Assembly (NCBI RefSeq): GCF_014145665.1
Contig: NZ_JACHTD010000001.1
Location: 62,001-126,000, forward strand
Reading direction: 5' to 3'
Length of the DNA: 64,000 nucleotides
From: Myroides sp. NP-2
Lineage (GTDB): Bacteria > Bacteroidota > Bacteroidia > Flavobacteriales > Flavobacteriaceae
The stretch's first letter is position 1. Each line of letters starts with the position of its first letter. This document shows positions 8,881 through 16,446 of this stretch, piece by piece. Position numbers and translations under genes: made by a program. The notes beneath the pieces were generated by a model. It had not been told where the DNA came from. It made no database searches and saw only the letters and a list, made by a program, of their open reading frames with translations.

Positions 8881-10013
8881 TGGCAGGTATCTACATTCAC
8901 ATTCCCTTCTGTAAGCAAGCCTGTCATTACTGTGATTTTCATTTTTCGACCTCTTTAAAGAAGAAGGAAGATATGCTAAAAGCGCTAAAATCAGAACTCG
9001 TCTTGCGTAAGGAAGAGCTAAACAACGAAACCATTGAAACCATTTACTTCGGAGGAGGGACGCCGAGTATTCTTGCTGTCGAAGAGATAAATGCATTGAT
9101 CGAAAAGGTCTATGAATTGTTTGTGGTGGTGGATCAACCCGAGATTACGTTAGAAGCCAATCCCGATGATCTAGATCCCTTGACAATACAACGCCTAGCT
9201 CAGTCCAAAGTCAATCGACTGAGTATTGGCATCCAATCTTTTGGAGAAGATGATCTCAAAATGATGAATCGCGCCCATAACGCAGAAGAGGCCGTAGTAT
9301 GTTTACAAGAAGCCACGCAATATTTTGACAATATTTCTATCGATTTGATTTACGGTATTCCCGATTTGTCCAACACGCGTTGGTTAGCAAATATTCAGCG
9401 TATTTTAGATTTGGGAATTCCACATATTTCGTGCTATGCTTTAACGGTAGAGGAACGTACTGCTTTGAATAAACTCATTCAAAAAGGAGTTGTGCCTAGT
9501 CCTAAGGAAGAAGTGGCTCATGCGCATTTTATGCTATTGATTGACAAGTTAAAACAAGAGGGATATATTCATTATGAATTGTCCAATTTTGCTAAACCTG
9601 GTTATTTCTCTAAAAATAACTCCGCCTATTGGTTGGGAAAAAAGTACTTGGGTATCGGGCCTTCAGCCCATAGTTTTGACGGCAAGTACCGCAGCTGGAA
9701 TATCGCTAATAATCCCTTGTATATCAAAGCTATTGAAGCAGGAGAATTGCCTTCTGAAATTGAAGAGCTCTCTCTCTCAGATCGATACAATGAATACGTT
9801 ATGACGGGCTTACGCACAATTTGGGGGGTAGACCTAGATCGCATTCTACGCGAATTTGGATCGGATTATCACAACTATGTGCTAGCTGAATCAGCTTCTT
9901 TTATTGCAGATGGATTGATGAAACAACAAGAGGGAATCTTAACGATCACAGACAAAGGAAAATTTTTAAGCGATGGTATTGCATCTGATTTATTTTGGTT
10001 AGATTTGAAATAA
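8880..10013 (+). CDS. hemW: Radical SAM family heme chaperone HemW
   Basis: 377 residues, with the radical SAM cluster motif CKQACHYC (C-x3-C-x2-C) right after the start IYIHIPFC, then YFGGGTPS, the glycine-rich SAM region, SIGIQSFGEDDL and DLIYGIPDLS. These match HemW (formerly HemN-like), a cytoplasmic protein that binds and delivers heme; it is often misnamed coproporphyrinogen III oxidase. The fourth Cys and other residues typical of true HemN are absent: the cluster is followed by DFHF rather than CxC. It overlaps ruvC by one base and is followed four bases later by the cyclase gene. Confidence 0.92.
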   Translation: MAGIYIHIPFCKQACHYCDFHFSTSLKKKEDMLKALKSELVLRKEELNNETIETIYFGGGTPSILAVEEINALIEKVYELFVVVDQPEITLEANPDDLDPLTIQRLAQSKVNRLSIGIQSFGEDDLKMMNRAHNAEEAVVCLQEATQYFDNISIDLIYGIPDLSNTRWLANIQRILDLGIPHISCYALTVEERTALNKLIQKGVVPSPKEEVAHAHFMLLIDKLKQEGYIHYELSNFAKPGYFSKNNSAYWLGKKYLGIGPSAHSFDGKYRSWNIANNPLYIKAIEAGELPSEIEELSLSDRYNEYVMTGLRTIWGVDLDRILREFGSDYHNYVLAESASFIADGLMKQQEGILTITDKGKFLSDGIASDLFWLDLK

Positions 10014-10017
10014 AACC

Positions 10018-10788
10018 TTGAAAGCAACCCTATCTATTCACGATCAAAACTATACGGTGGATTTTTCACAACCGATTGATCTCTCTATTCCACTCACGAA
10101 TACCGATGATAATCCCATTGCGTGGTATTTAGACAAGCCGTCGATTGAACCAGTTCGAATGGGAGATTGGGTCGGTAAAGTCAGTGAAGGACAATCGTCT
10201 ACCAATTTTAATACCATTGCGTTTAACCCTCATGGACACGGGACTCATACAGAGTGTTTAGGACATATTACCCGCGATTTTTACAGTATTAATGATACGT
10301 TGAAGACGTTTGTTTTTTACGCTCAAGTTCTTACGATTGAACCTCAAAGACAAGCCAATGGTGATGCAATCATAACGGTAGAACAGCTGCGTGCACTGTG
10401 GATTAACCAACAGCAAACAGCCGTAATCATCCGCACCTTACCCAATGCAACAGCGAAGAAGCACAGCAAGTATTCCCATACTAATCCACCTTATTTGGAT
10501 GCTGCCGCGGCCTTGTTTTTACGCGAGCAAGGCATCAAACATTTGTTGATCGACTTGCCTAGTGTGGACAAAGAAAAAGACGAAGGCAAGCTACTGGCGC
10601 ATAAAGCGTTTTGGAATGTGAAAGACATCAATAATGTCAATGAAGACGCACAATTCGATGCGACAATAACCGAGATGATCTATGTGCCAGACTGGGTACA
10701 CGATGGCTTTTATCTCCTGAATATGCAGATCGCCTCTTTTGTCAATGATGCTTCGCCTAGTAAACCTATTCTATATCAAATACTTTAA
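10018..10788 (+). CDS. Cyclase family protein (kynurenine formamidase-like fold)
   Basis: 256 residues with the metal-binding motif HGHGTHTECLGHI, the family's HxGTHxD/E site, followed by IIRTLPN and LLIDLPSVDKEKD. Members hydrolyse amide or ester bonds, such as N-formylkynurenine, or act as polyketide-type cyclases. No kynurenine pathway gene is nearby, so I do not assign a substrate. The start is a TTG at 10018, four bases after the hemW stop; no in-frame ATG precedes the conserved region. The position in the ruvC-hemW run suggests co-transcription rather than shared function. Confidence 0.8.
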   Translation: MKATLSIHDQNYTVDFSQPIDLSIPLTNTDDNPIAWYLDKPSIEPVRMGDWVGKVSEGQSSTNFNTIAFNPHGHGTHTECLGHITRDFYSINDTLKTFVFYAQVLTIEPQRQANGDAIITVEQLRALWINQQQTAVIIRTLPNATAKKHSKYSHTNPPYLDAAAALFLREQGIKHLLIDLPSVDKEKDEGKLLAHKAFWNVKDINNVNEDAQFDATITEMIYVPDWVHDGFYLLNMQIASFVNDASPSKPILYQIL

Positions 10789-10798
10789 TAGCTATCTC

Positions 10799-11158
10799 AT
10801 GGATTTACATATTATTTACGATTACTGCCTAAACAAATTAGGCACCACAGAGGATTTTCCCTTTGACGAGGAAACCCTGACGTTTAAAGTGGGAGGAAAA
10901 ATCTATTTGCTACTCAATTTGACGAAATGGGAGCAAGGCAATTGCTTCGTCAATTTAAAGTGTGATCCAGAAAAGGCAGAAGAACTACGCGCAGATTACA
11001 GTGAAATTGTTCCAGGGTATCACATGAGCAAAAAGCATTGGAATAGCGTACATCTCGGTGGATCAGTTCAATGGAATTTGTTACAGCAATTGATCGATCA
11101 TTCCTATGAATTAGTTTATGCTAGTTTGACCAAAAAGGTAAAAGAAAGCTTGGGTTAA
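10799..11158 (+). CDS. MmcQ/YjbR family DNA-binding-fold protein
   Basis: 119 residues. The pattern DYCLNKLGTTEDFPFDEETLTFKVGGKIYLLLNL and the later PGYHMSKKHWNSVHL are diagnostic of the YjbR (MmcQ) family, a small alpha/beta fold related to the CyaY type. Some members are annotated as DNA-binding, but the physiological role is unknown. ATG 10799 is used because it gives the normal family N-terminus; an in-frame start at 10739 lies inside the cyclase gene. It ends the ruvC operon, followed by a strong terminator. Confidence 0.87.
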   Translation: MDLHIIYDYCLNKLGTTEDFPFDEETLTFKVGGKIYLLLNLTKWEQGNCFVNLKCDPEKAEELRADYSEIVPGYHMSKKHWNSVHLGGSVQWNLLQQLIDHSYELVYASLTKKVKESLG

Positions 11159-11196
11159 CTATAATTTCCTACTTGAAAAGATGTTATTCCTACAAT

Positions 11197-11240
11197 AAAA
11201 AAAGACAAAAGAGCGAGTATTCGCTCTTTTGTCTTTTTTT
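11197..11240. terminator. Bidirectional terminator between convergent genes
   Basis: Perfect 20-bp inverted repeat, 11197-11216 and 11221-11240, loop GTAT. It has an A-tract on the left and a T-tract on the right, so it can end transcription from both sides. It overlaps the stop codon of the minus-strand exported protein. Confidence 0.92.
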
Positions 11241-12019
11241 TAGCTGGATCTTAAAACGAAAGGCAAAATATCTTTCTTGCGTTCGTATTCATCTTTTAGT
11301 AGTTGCTGTAGATCGGTTGAATCCAACATCTGGATAAATAATGCTCCTTGGGCACGAAGCAATTGATCTTGGTCATTCGTTCCTAAGTTTAACTTGTAAA
11401 TCTTTTGTATCGCTTTAATATAATAGTCGTAAAAGGGATAAGTTTCACTGCGTAAGTTGTTGATAATAGCATCAAAAGCAAAAGCTTCTAAATAGGGTGA
11501 ACGCGTTCTCTCTGTATTTTTTAAAGGGTTGATCCCTACACAAACTCTTGCACTATAAGCTCCTTCAGCTGTGACTCCAGTAAGGTTAAAGAACTTAACT
11601 GCTACGTTGAGTATTTTATCCATATGAACCGTGTCTTTGGCTTGCGTATGATCAACTACCTTGGCGCGGTAGTTCTGTACTAAAGGAGCAAAAGTAGCAT
11701 CTGATTCCAGGTGCTGAATTACTTTTTGGCTCACTACAATACTATCGTTGATCTGAGCTAAAGCATCATAGTCCAAACGAGCAGAGTGATTGATAATCAA
11801 AAAATCCCAAAAGCTCGGTTGTCTGTTGACAGCAGTCGCTCCAGGTAGTGCTAAATCAACCTCTTTGATCACTACATATGGTGAGGAATCATAGAACTTT
11901 ACGTCTAAAAACTGGTTGTACTCTTGGAATACTGACGAAGCTTGTTGCGCCACTACCTTTGTTTGACCACTCACTAGTAGAAATAGTAAAATAAAAAGCG
12001 AAGAATAAATCTTTCTCAT
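11240..12019 (-). CDS. Hypothetical exported protein of the BlaI/M56 operon
   Basis: 259 residues, with a signal peptide (MRKIYSSLFILLFLLVSGQTKVVA, cleavage near residue 24). The mature part shows no domain I can name; it is mostly helical, with YDYYIKAIQKIYKLNLGTNDQ and LLKDEYERKKDILPFVLRSS. It lies 20 bases downstream of the M56 sensor gene on the same strand and ends the operon at a terminator, so it is probably controlled by the BlaI-type repressor. It may be the output or a partner of that envelope-sensing system; this is inference. Confidence 0.65.
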   Translation of the reverse strand: MRKIYSSLFILLFLLVSGQTKVVAQQASSVFQEYNQFLDVKFYDSSPYVVIKEVDLALPGATAVNRQPSFWDFLIINHSARLDYDALAQINDSIVVSQKVIQHLESDATFAPLVQNYRAKVVDHTQAKDTVHMDKILNVAVKFFNLTGVTAEGAYSARVCVGINPLKNTERTRSPYLEAFAFDAIINNLRSETYPFYDYYIKAIQKIYKLNLGTNDQDQLLRAQGALFIQMLDSTDLQQLLKDEYERKKDILPFVLRSS

Positions 12020-12038
12020 ATTTCTTTAGTTTTGGTGG

Positions 12039-13289
12039 TTAACTGTTTTCCTTTTCTGTTGGGGGATAAGCTAGCGTAATAGGTAAGGTAAATTGACTGC
12101 GAACCACTTTTTCATGATATTGTGCAGGAATCCATTTTTTTGTTCTTGACAAAGCTTCTATGGCCGCCTCTCCAATACCATAACCTGGATCTTTCACGAT
12201 TTTAACTTCGTTTAAGCTTCCGTCTTTTTCAACGACGAACATCAGAATCACTCGCGCTGTTGTTAGCTCTGTTTCAGGTAGTTTAAAGTTCGCAATAAAA
12301 TCTTTATTAAACTCTTCCATACCACCAGGATAAGTCGCTGGTTTGGTCACTGCAATATATACTTCGTCAGAATTTGATGATTGATTTTCTTTTCCAACAC
12401 GGGTTGTTTCTGTGTTTTCCTTTTTGCGCTCTTGTGCAAATACTGTCGTTGCGCCTAGAATACAAATGAAGGCGAATGTACCCAATACCGCTAGGGTATT
12501 GTGCAGAGGTTTGTTTACTTTTGTTAGCATAATGAACCGTTTTTTAGTTAAGTTAAAGTTGAATGAACTACTCATAGGTTGTTCATTGTTTTGATAGGTT
12601 TGGGTTAATAGTAATTGTAAATAGGCTTGGGTTTCTTCTTTAGAAGTATTTAGGGTATCATCTGCCAAAAACTCGTGATTTAAGGCAATATGCTGTTGAT
12701 ACCAATATAATAATGGCTGAAACCAAAAGACTATTTTTAATATCTCAATGAATAAAATATCGCGGGAATGATGTTGCTTTACATGGTTGTATTCATGTAA
12801 GATAATTTTGTTGGTCCAATCAATGGGAATGTAAAGCGGAAGGTAAATGGTATCTCGAAAGGTAAAAGCTGTATCGATATGGTCTACCAAAACAAATCGC
12901 TGTCCGCGGTCGTAAACAAGACTTCCTCGTTGTTCTAGTTTTTTGTACTGCTGTATTGACTTAAAAAAGCGAATCAACATGATGAGAACTCCAAGGCTAT
13001 AGAGTAGAAGTAAAACAGTGGATGGAGTGATGTATGAATAAACGGCATCCGCTGTGGATGAAGTTGTAGGCGAAATAATTATTTCATTTAGTTCCTGTAA
13101 CTTGCTATTGGCTATAGTTAATGGACTAGTAGATGGAATTTTTACCAAAGGCAAGATCAGCGCAAGTACCAAGGCCGCAAGAAGATAATAGCGTTTAAAT
13201 TCATGTATCTTGGTCTGCTCTAGAAAAAGCTTGTATATCCCAAGTGTCATAAACAATAAAACTGTGGTTTGGATGAGGTATAATAGCAT
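12039..13289 (-). CDS. M56 (BlaR1/MecR1-type) metallopeptidase with TonB C-terminal domain
   Basis: 416 residues. Four membrane helices in the first half enclose the zinc protease motif HEYNHVKQHHSRD (about residue 165, HExxH type) and a downstream Glu region (NHEFLADD). After another helix at about 265-285, the C-terminal part, AVTKPATYPGGMEEFNKDF to RSQFTLPITLAYP, is a TonB_C-like domain that would sit in the periplasm. In BlaR1/MecR1 systems such proteins sense an envelope signal and inactivate the BlaI repressor. Here the usual penicillin-binding sensor is replaced by the TonB-like domain, a layout common in Bacteroidota. The start is 4 bases after the blaI-like gene. Confidence 0.87.
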   Translation of the reverse strand: MLLYLIQTTVLLFMTLGIYKLFLEQTKIHEFKRYYLLAALVLALILPLVKIPSTSPLTIANSKLQELNEIIISPTTSSTADAVYSYITPSTVLLLLYSLGVLIMLIRFFKSIQQYKKLEQRGSLVYDRGQRFVLVDHIDTAFTFRDTIYLPLYIPIDWTNKIILHEYNHVKQHHSRDILFIEILKIVFWFQPLLYWYQQHIALNHEFLADDTLNTSKEETQAYLQLLLTQTYQNNEQPMSSSFNFNLTKKRFIMLTKVNKPLHNTLAVLGTFAFICILGATTVFAQERKKENTETTRVGKENQSSNSDEVYIAVTKPATYPGGMEEFNKDFIANFKLPETELTTARVILMFVVEKDGSLNEVKIVKDPGYGIGEAAIEALSRTKKWIPAQYHEKVVRSQFTLPITLAYPPTEKENS

Positions 13290-13293
13290 GTGA

Positions 13294-13659
13294 TTAATCT
13301 TTTAGTTGATCTTCTACAATTTTTTTGAGTGCTTCCAATTCCTTTTTACTCATCTTGCTTTTTTGGGTAAAAAATGAAGCAAAAGAAAAAGCAGAGTTAT
13401 TAAAGTGTTGCTCTACTAAAGTATTTAAGTGGGTTTCAAAGTAATCTTCCTTTTTAACTAAGGGAGTATAGGCTCTTGAATTACCAAATGTTTCATAGGT
13501 AATAAACTCTTTCTCTGTTAACCGTTTTAACAAGGTAGCCAAAGTGGTCTGTGCTGGTTTAGGATTAGGATATTTCTCCAATAAGTCCTTGGAAAAAGCC
13601 TGCTTTAAATCCCAAATGTATTCCATTAACTGTTCTTCTGTTTGCGGTAATTTTATCAT
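13294..13659 (-). CDS. BlaI/MecI/CopY family transcriptional repressor
   Basis: 121-residue winged-helix protein. KLPQTEEQLMEYIWDLKQAF, TLATLLKRLTEKEFITYE and SRAYTPLVKKEDYF correspond to the helix-turn-helix and wing of BlaI. The remaining C-terminal helix (SKMSKKELEALKKIVEDQLKD) would be the dimerisation and protease-target region. It represses its own operon with the M56 sensor until the sensor is activated. An inverted repeat overlapping the promoter -7 element upstream (13787-13810) is the likely operator. Length is typical (about 120-125). Confidence 0.9.
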   Translation of the reverse strand: MIKLPQTEEQLMEYIWDLKQAFSKDLLEKYPNPKPAQTTLATLLKRLTEKEFITYETFGNSRAYTPLVKKEDYFETHLNTLVEQHFNNSAFSFASFFTQKSKMSKKELEALKKIVEDQLKD

Positions 13660-13727
13660 TGTTCTCGTTTTTTGTTAGGCGTGGTTCTTGTTAAATGCAT
13701 GCCTGCTATTCGCTCTTTTCCTCTGAC

Positions 13728-13754
13728 CTTACTTTGTTTTGCAAACAAAGTAAG
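13728..13754. repeat. Palindromic hairpin element in the BlaI leader
   Basis: 12-bp inverted repeat CTTACTTTGTTT / AAACAAAGTAAG with a three-base centre (TGC). It lies in the 5' leader of the BlaI operon, between the promoter and the start codon. It resembles the palindrome after the DEAD-box helicase (20719-20753), suggesting a small dispersed palindrome family. It is not a normal terminator, as no T-run follows on the minus strand. Confidence 0.5.
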
Positions 13755-13786
13755 AATAATAGGTTAAATGCGTAGGTATCTATCTG

Positions 13787-13810
13787 TGTAGATCTTGTTC
13801 TACAAATATA
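13787..13810 (-). promoter_or_regulatory. Promoter and putative BlaI-type operator
   Basis: On the minus strand the -7 element TATATTTG (13810-13803) matches the Bacteroidota consensus TAnnTTTG. It overlaps the right arm of an inverted repeat TGTAG-N8-CTACA (13787-13804). A repressor bound there would block the promoter of the BlaI/M56 operon. BlaI operators elsewhere carry TACA/TGTA half-sites, so this is a good candidate for autoregulation. Confidence 0.6.
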
Positions 13811-13917
13811 GAATAAGAAATGGAAAAAACAATTATTATTTTTAATAAATAGAAAAAAAACGGAGTATATTTACCAATACAATGCTTTTATATTGAGCAG
13901 TATAAGCGATTTATGCT

Positions 13918-14451
13918 ATGATTTATAAGATTTTATCCAAAGGAAATACAAGCTTAGCAAGCAGAAAAAAAATACGAGAAGACATCGAAAAACAACCGAA
14001 TGTACTGTCAACTTTAGTCGAATTTACGTTTGATCCCACGAGTAAAGTAAATGTATTAGCGAGTATTGTTTTAGACGATTTGGTTCAAGTGAATCCTCAC
14101 TTATTAGATGATTATATTGTCTTTTTTATTGAAAATTTACCGCGTGTAACAGATGAGAGTGTCAAGCGCTTGACAAGTAAAATGGCAGTTCTATTGTTGG
14201 AAAAGCGAGGGCATCTATTGACTGTTCAGCAAGAAGAACAATTGGTTGATCAAAGTTTGGTGTGGTTAACTACGGAAACCAAAGTAGCGACAGAAGCCAA
14301 TGCCATGCAGATGATCGTATTGTTGTGTAAGAAATTTCCCACCCAAGCCAAATTGATTGCTGAATTAATCGAAGTTAACTATACAGCAAAAACTCCGGCC
14401 TATCAGAGTATGGCCCGAAAATTATTGAAATGCGTTCAAAAGTTGGAATAA
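13918..14451 (+). CDS. HEAT-like all-helical hypothetical protein
   Basis: 177 residues, predicted all-alpha, with repeated helix pairs (KQPNVLSTLVEFTFD, VNVLASIVLDDLVQVNPHLL, DYIVFFIENLPRV, SVKRLTSKMAVLLLEK). This resembles HEAT/ARM-type proteins about 170-180 residues long seen in many Flavobacteria, which are sometimes misannotated as adenylosuccinate lyase. No lyase motif is present. It is cytoplasmic with no signal peptide. Function unknown; protein-protein interaction is likely from the fold. Confidence 0.65.
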   Translation: MIYKILSKGNTSLASRKKIREDIEKQPNVLSTLVEFTFDPTSKVNVLASIVLDDLVQVNPHLLDDYIVFFIENLPRVTDESVKRLTSKMAVLLLEKRGHLLTVQQEEQLVDQSLVWLTTETKVATEANAMQMIVLLCKKFPTQAKLIAELIEVNYTAKTPAYQSMARKLLKCVQKLE

Positions 14452-14474
14452 AAAATGCGAGTCTTTACTCGCAT
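14451..14474 (-). terminator. Terminator of miaE
   Basis: Hairpin ATGCGAGT (14455-14462) / ACTCGCAT (14467-14474), loop CTTT. Read on the minus strand it is followed by a T-run (the A-run just after the upstream plus-strand stop codon). It therefore serves miaE, whose stop is at 14483. Confidence 0.75.
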
Positions 14475-14482
14475 ATTATAGT

Positions 14483-15064
14483 TTATCCGTGGATATGTTC
14501 CTTTGTACCATAGCTCTGAATTAAGTTACCTTCAAATTCAAGCCATTCTTTCCAGCGCTTATCTACGTCAACACGTTCGCTGTATTTGCGTGCAAATTTT
14601 AAGAATGTCGTATAGTGATTGGCTTCAGAAACCATTAAATCATAGTAGAACTTAGCGAGTTCTTCGTCTTTAATGTTTTGAGATAGTACGCGAAAGCGCT
14701 CACAACTTCTAGCTTCAATCATGGCAGCGAATAATAAACGATCAATAAAAGCATCGTTTCGGCTTCCATCTTTTTTGCAAAACTTAACGAGTTGGTTGAC
14801 ATAATCATCTTTGCGTTCACGTCCTAAAGTGTATCCTCTCTCCTTAATGATTTCGTGAACCATTTTGAAATGCTCCATTTCTTCAATGGCAATATCCGTT
14901 AATTCGGTTACAAGGTCCTCGTATTCCGAGTTGTATGTGATTAGTGTAATGGCGTTAGTTGCTGCTTTTTGTTCGCACCAACAGTGATCAGTCAAGATTT
15001 CCTCAAGATTTGATTCCGCAATATTGGCCCATCTTGGATCGGTTAAAAGTTTTAGTCCTAACAT
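14483..15064 (-). CDS. miaE: tRNA 2-methylthio-N6-isopentenyladenosine hydroxylase MiaE
   Basis: 193 residues. The sequence begins LKLLTDPRWANIAESNLEEIL, has the first diiron Glu region (LTDHCWCEQKAATNA), then EEMEHFKMVHEII (E-x2-H), AAMIEARSCERF and a final VSEANHYTTFLKFA (E-x2-H). This is the ferritin-like diiron arrangement of MiaE. The enzyme hydroxylates the modified adenosine at position 37 of certain tRNAs in the cytoplasm. Length fits the MiaE-like family. Divergent from the glycosyltransferase gene by 90 bases. Confidence 0.9.
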   Translation of the reverse strand: MLGLKLLTDPRWANIAESNLEEILTDHCWCEQKAATNAITLITYNSEYEDLVTELTDIAIEEMEHFKMVHEIIKERGYTLGRERKDDYVNQLVKFCKKDGSRNDAFIDRLLFAAMIEARSCERFRVLSQNIKDEELAKFYYDLMVSEANHYTTFLKFARKYSERVDVDKRWKEWLEFEGNLIQSYGTKEHIHG

Positions 15065-15142
15065 AATTCCTTTTCGTTTTCAGCAAAAATACTAAATATA
15101 ATAGAGATTAAAAATTAAGGAGTGATACTGCTTTAGAAGCTG

Positions 15143-15150
15143 TACTTTTG
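15143..15150 (+). promoter_or_regulatory. -7 element with almost no leader before the start codon
   Basis: TACTTTTG matches TAnnTTTG and ends four bases before the ATG at 15155. With initiation about 5-7 bases after the element, the glycosyltransferase transcript would start at or next to its start codon (leaderless). Confidence 0.55.
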
Positions 15151-15154
15151 TAAG

Positions 15155-16417
15155 ATGGAGCATTCGTTAAAAGGAAAAAAGATAGTAGTGATTGGTCAGG
15201 TATGGCCTGAATCACGTTCATCTGCAGCAGGCAAGCGCATGTTGCAATTATTAGCTGTTTTTCAATCGTGGGAGATGGAGATTTATTTCGGATCTACCGC
15301 ACAGCAAACGCCTTATAGCGATGACTTATCTCCTTTTGGGGTAAAGGAAGTTGCAATTTACCTCAATGATGAACGCACGGATCAGATTTTAGCTAATATA
15401 CAACCTGATTGGGTAATGTACGACCGGTTTATGATCGAAGAACAGTTTGGTTGGCGTATCACTGCCCAATGCCCTGATGCACGAACGATTCTCGATACGG
15501 AGGATTTACACTTTTTGCGTTATGCGCGTCAAGAGTTAGTTAAAAAAGGAGGGGGTACAATAGCGGACTATTGGTATAGTGATCGCACCAAACGCGAGTT
15601 AGCCAGTATCATGCGCTGTGATTTAACCTTGTTGATTTCTCCGGTTGAATACAATTTGTTGGTAGAGCATTTTCACTTGCCAGCAGAAGTACTTTGGGTC
15701 CTTCCATTCTTAGAGCCCGAGATTTCACAAGAAGAGCAAAACAGCTGGTTGACTTTTGATCAAAGAGAGGGATTTGTCTTTATTGGAAACTTCATTCACG
15801 AGCCCAATTGGCATACGGTTCTGCGTTTAAAAACCGAGATTTGGCCGCTGATTCGAAAACAACTCCCCCAAGTAAAACTGCATATATACGGGGCGTATCC
15901 CTCAGCTAAAGTGATGCAATTACACAAACCAACGGAAAACTTTTGGGTACATGGCAGAGCAGCAGATGCATTAGCGGTCATAGGACAAGCTAGAGTACTA
16001 TTAGCACCTATCGCCTTTGGAGCAGGAATAAAAGGAAAGTTTATCGACGGCATGCGCGTGGGAACACCCAATGTTACAACGCCAGTGGGTATTGAAGCCA
16101 TGGCAGAAGTAGAAGAATGGCCAGGCTTTGTTGCTGAAGAGGTAGATCAACTGGTTGAAAAAGCAATCGAACTGTATCAAACAGAAGCAGTTTGGCAGGA
16201 AAAACAACTAAAAGGAATTGAATTAATTCGAAAGAAATATAATAAAACAGCTTGTATTCAGGCGTTTAAATCTAAATTGATTGGCATTGATACCACAATA
16301 GATGCGTATAGAAAAAGCCATTTTTTACATGAAGTATTCAAATATCACAGTGCACAAAGCACAAAATATATGGCACTGTGGATCGAAGAAAAAAACAAAC
16401 ATAAAAAAAGCGAGTAA
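15155..16417 (+). CDS. Glycosyltransferase, GT-B fold (family 4-like)
   Basis: 420 residues. The N-terminal half has IVVIGQVWPESRSSAAGKRM, a donor/acceptor entry loop. The C-terminal half has the nucleotide-sugar binding text FVFIGNFIHEPN, LHIYGAYPS, and RVLLAPIAFGAGIKGKFIDGMRVGTPNVTTPVGIEAM, whose G-x-K-x(n)-P-x-G-x-E pattern is typical of glycosyltransferase family 1/4 enzymes. It transfers a sugar from a nucleotide donor; the acceptor is unknown. No polysaccharide cluster surrounds it. It stands alone with its own promoter and terminator, which suggests an independent role. Confidence 0.82.
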   Translation: MEHSLKGKKIVVIGQVWPESRSSAAGKRMLQLLAVFQSWEMEIYFGSTAQQTPYSDDLSPFGVKEVAIYLNDERTDQILANIQPDWVMYDRFMIEEQFGWRITAQCPDARTILDTEDLHFLRYARQELVKKGGGTIADYWYSDRTKRELASIMRCDLTLLISPVEYNLLVEHFHLPAEVLWVLPFLEPEISQEEQNSWLTFDQREGFVFIGNFIHEPNWHTVLRLKTEIWPLIRKQLPQVKLHIYGAYPSAKVMQLHKPTENFWVHGRAADALAVIGQARVLLAPIAFGAGIKGKFIDGMRVGTPNVTTPVGIEAMAEVEEWPGFVAEEVDQLVEKAIELYQTEAVWQEKQLKGIELIRKKYNKTACIQAFKSKLIGIDTTIDAYRKSHFLHEVFKYHSAQSTKYMALWIEEKNKHKKSE

Positions 16418-16437
16418 CCTCAGGTTCTCGCTTTTTT
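16403..16437 (+). terminator. Terminator of the glycosyltransferase gene
   Basis: Hairpin AAAAAAGCGAG..CTCGCTTTTTT with an inner AACC/GGTT pairing, followed by a T-run. It overlaps the stop codon of the gene at 16415-16417, and the A-tract may also serve the convergent dipeptidase gene. Confidence 0.8.
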
Positions 16438-16446
16438 AAGTTGCTA

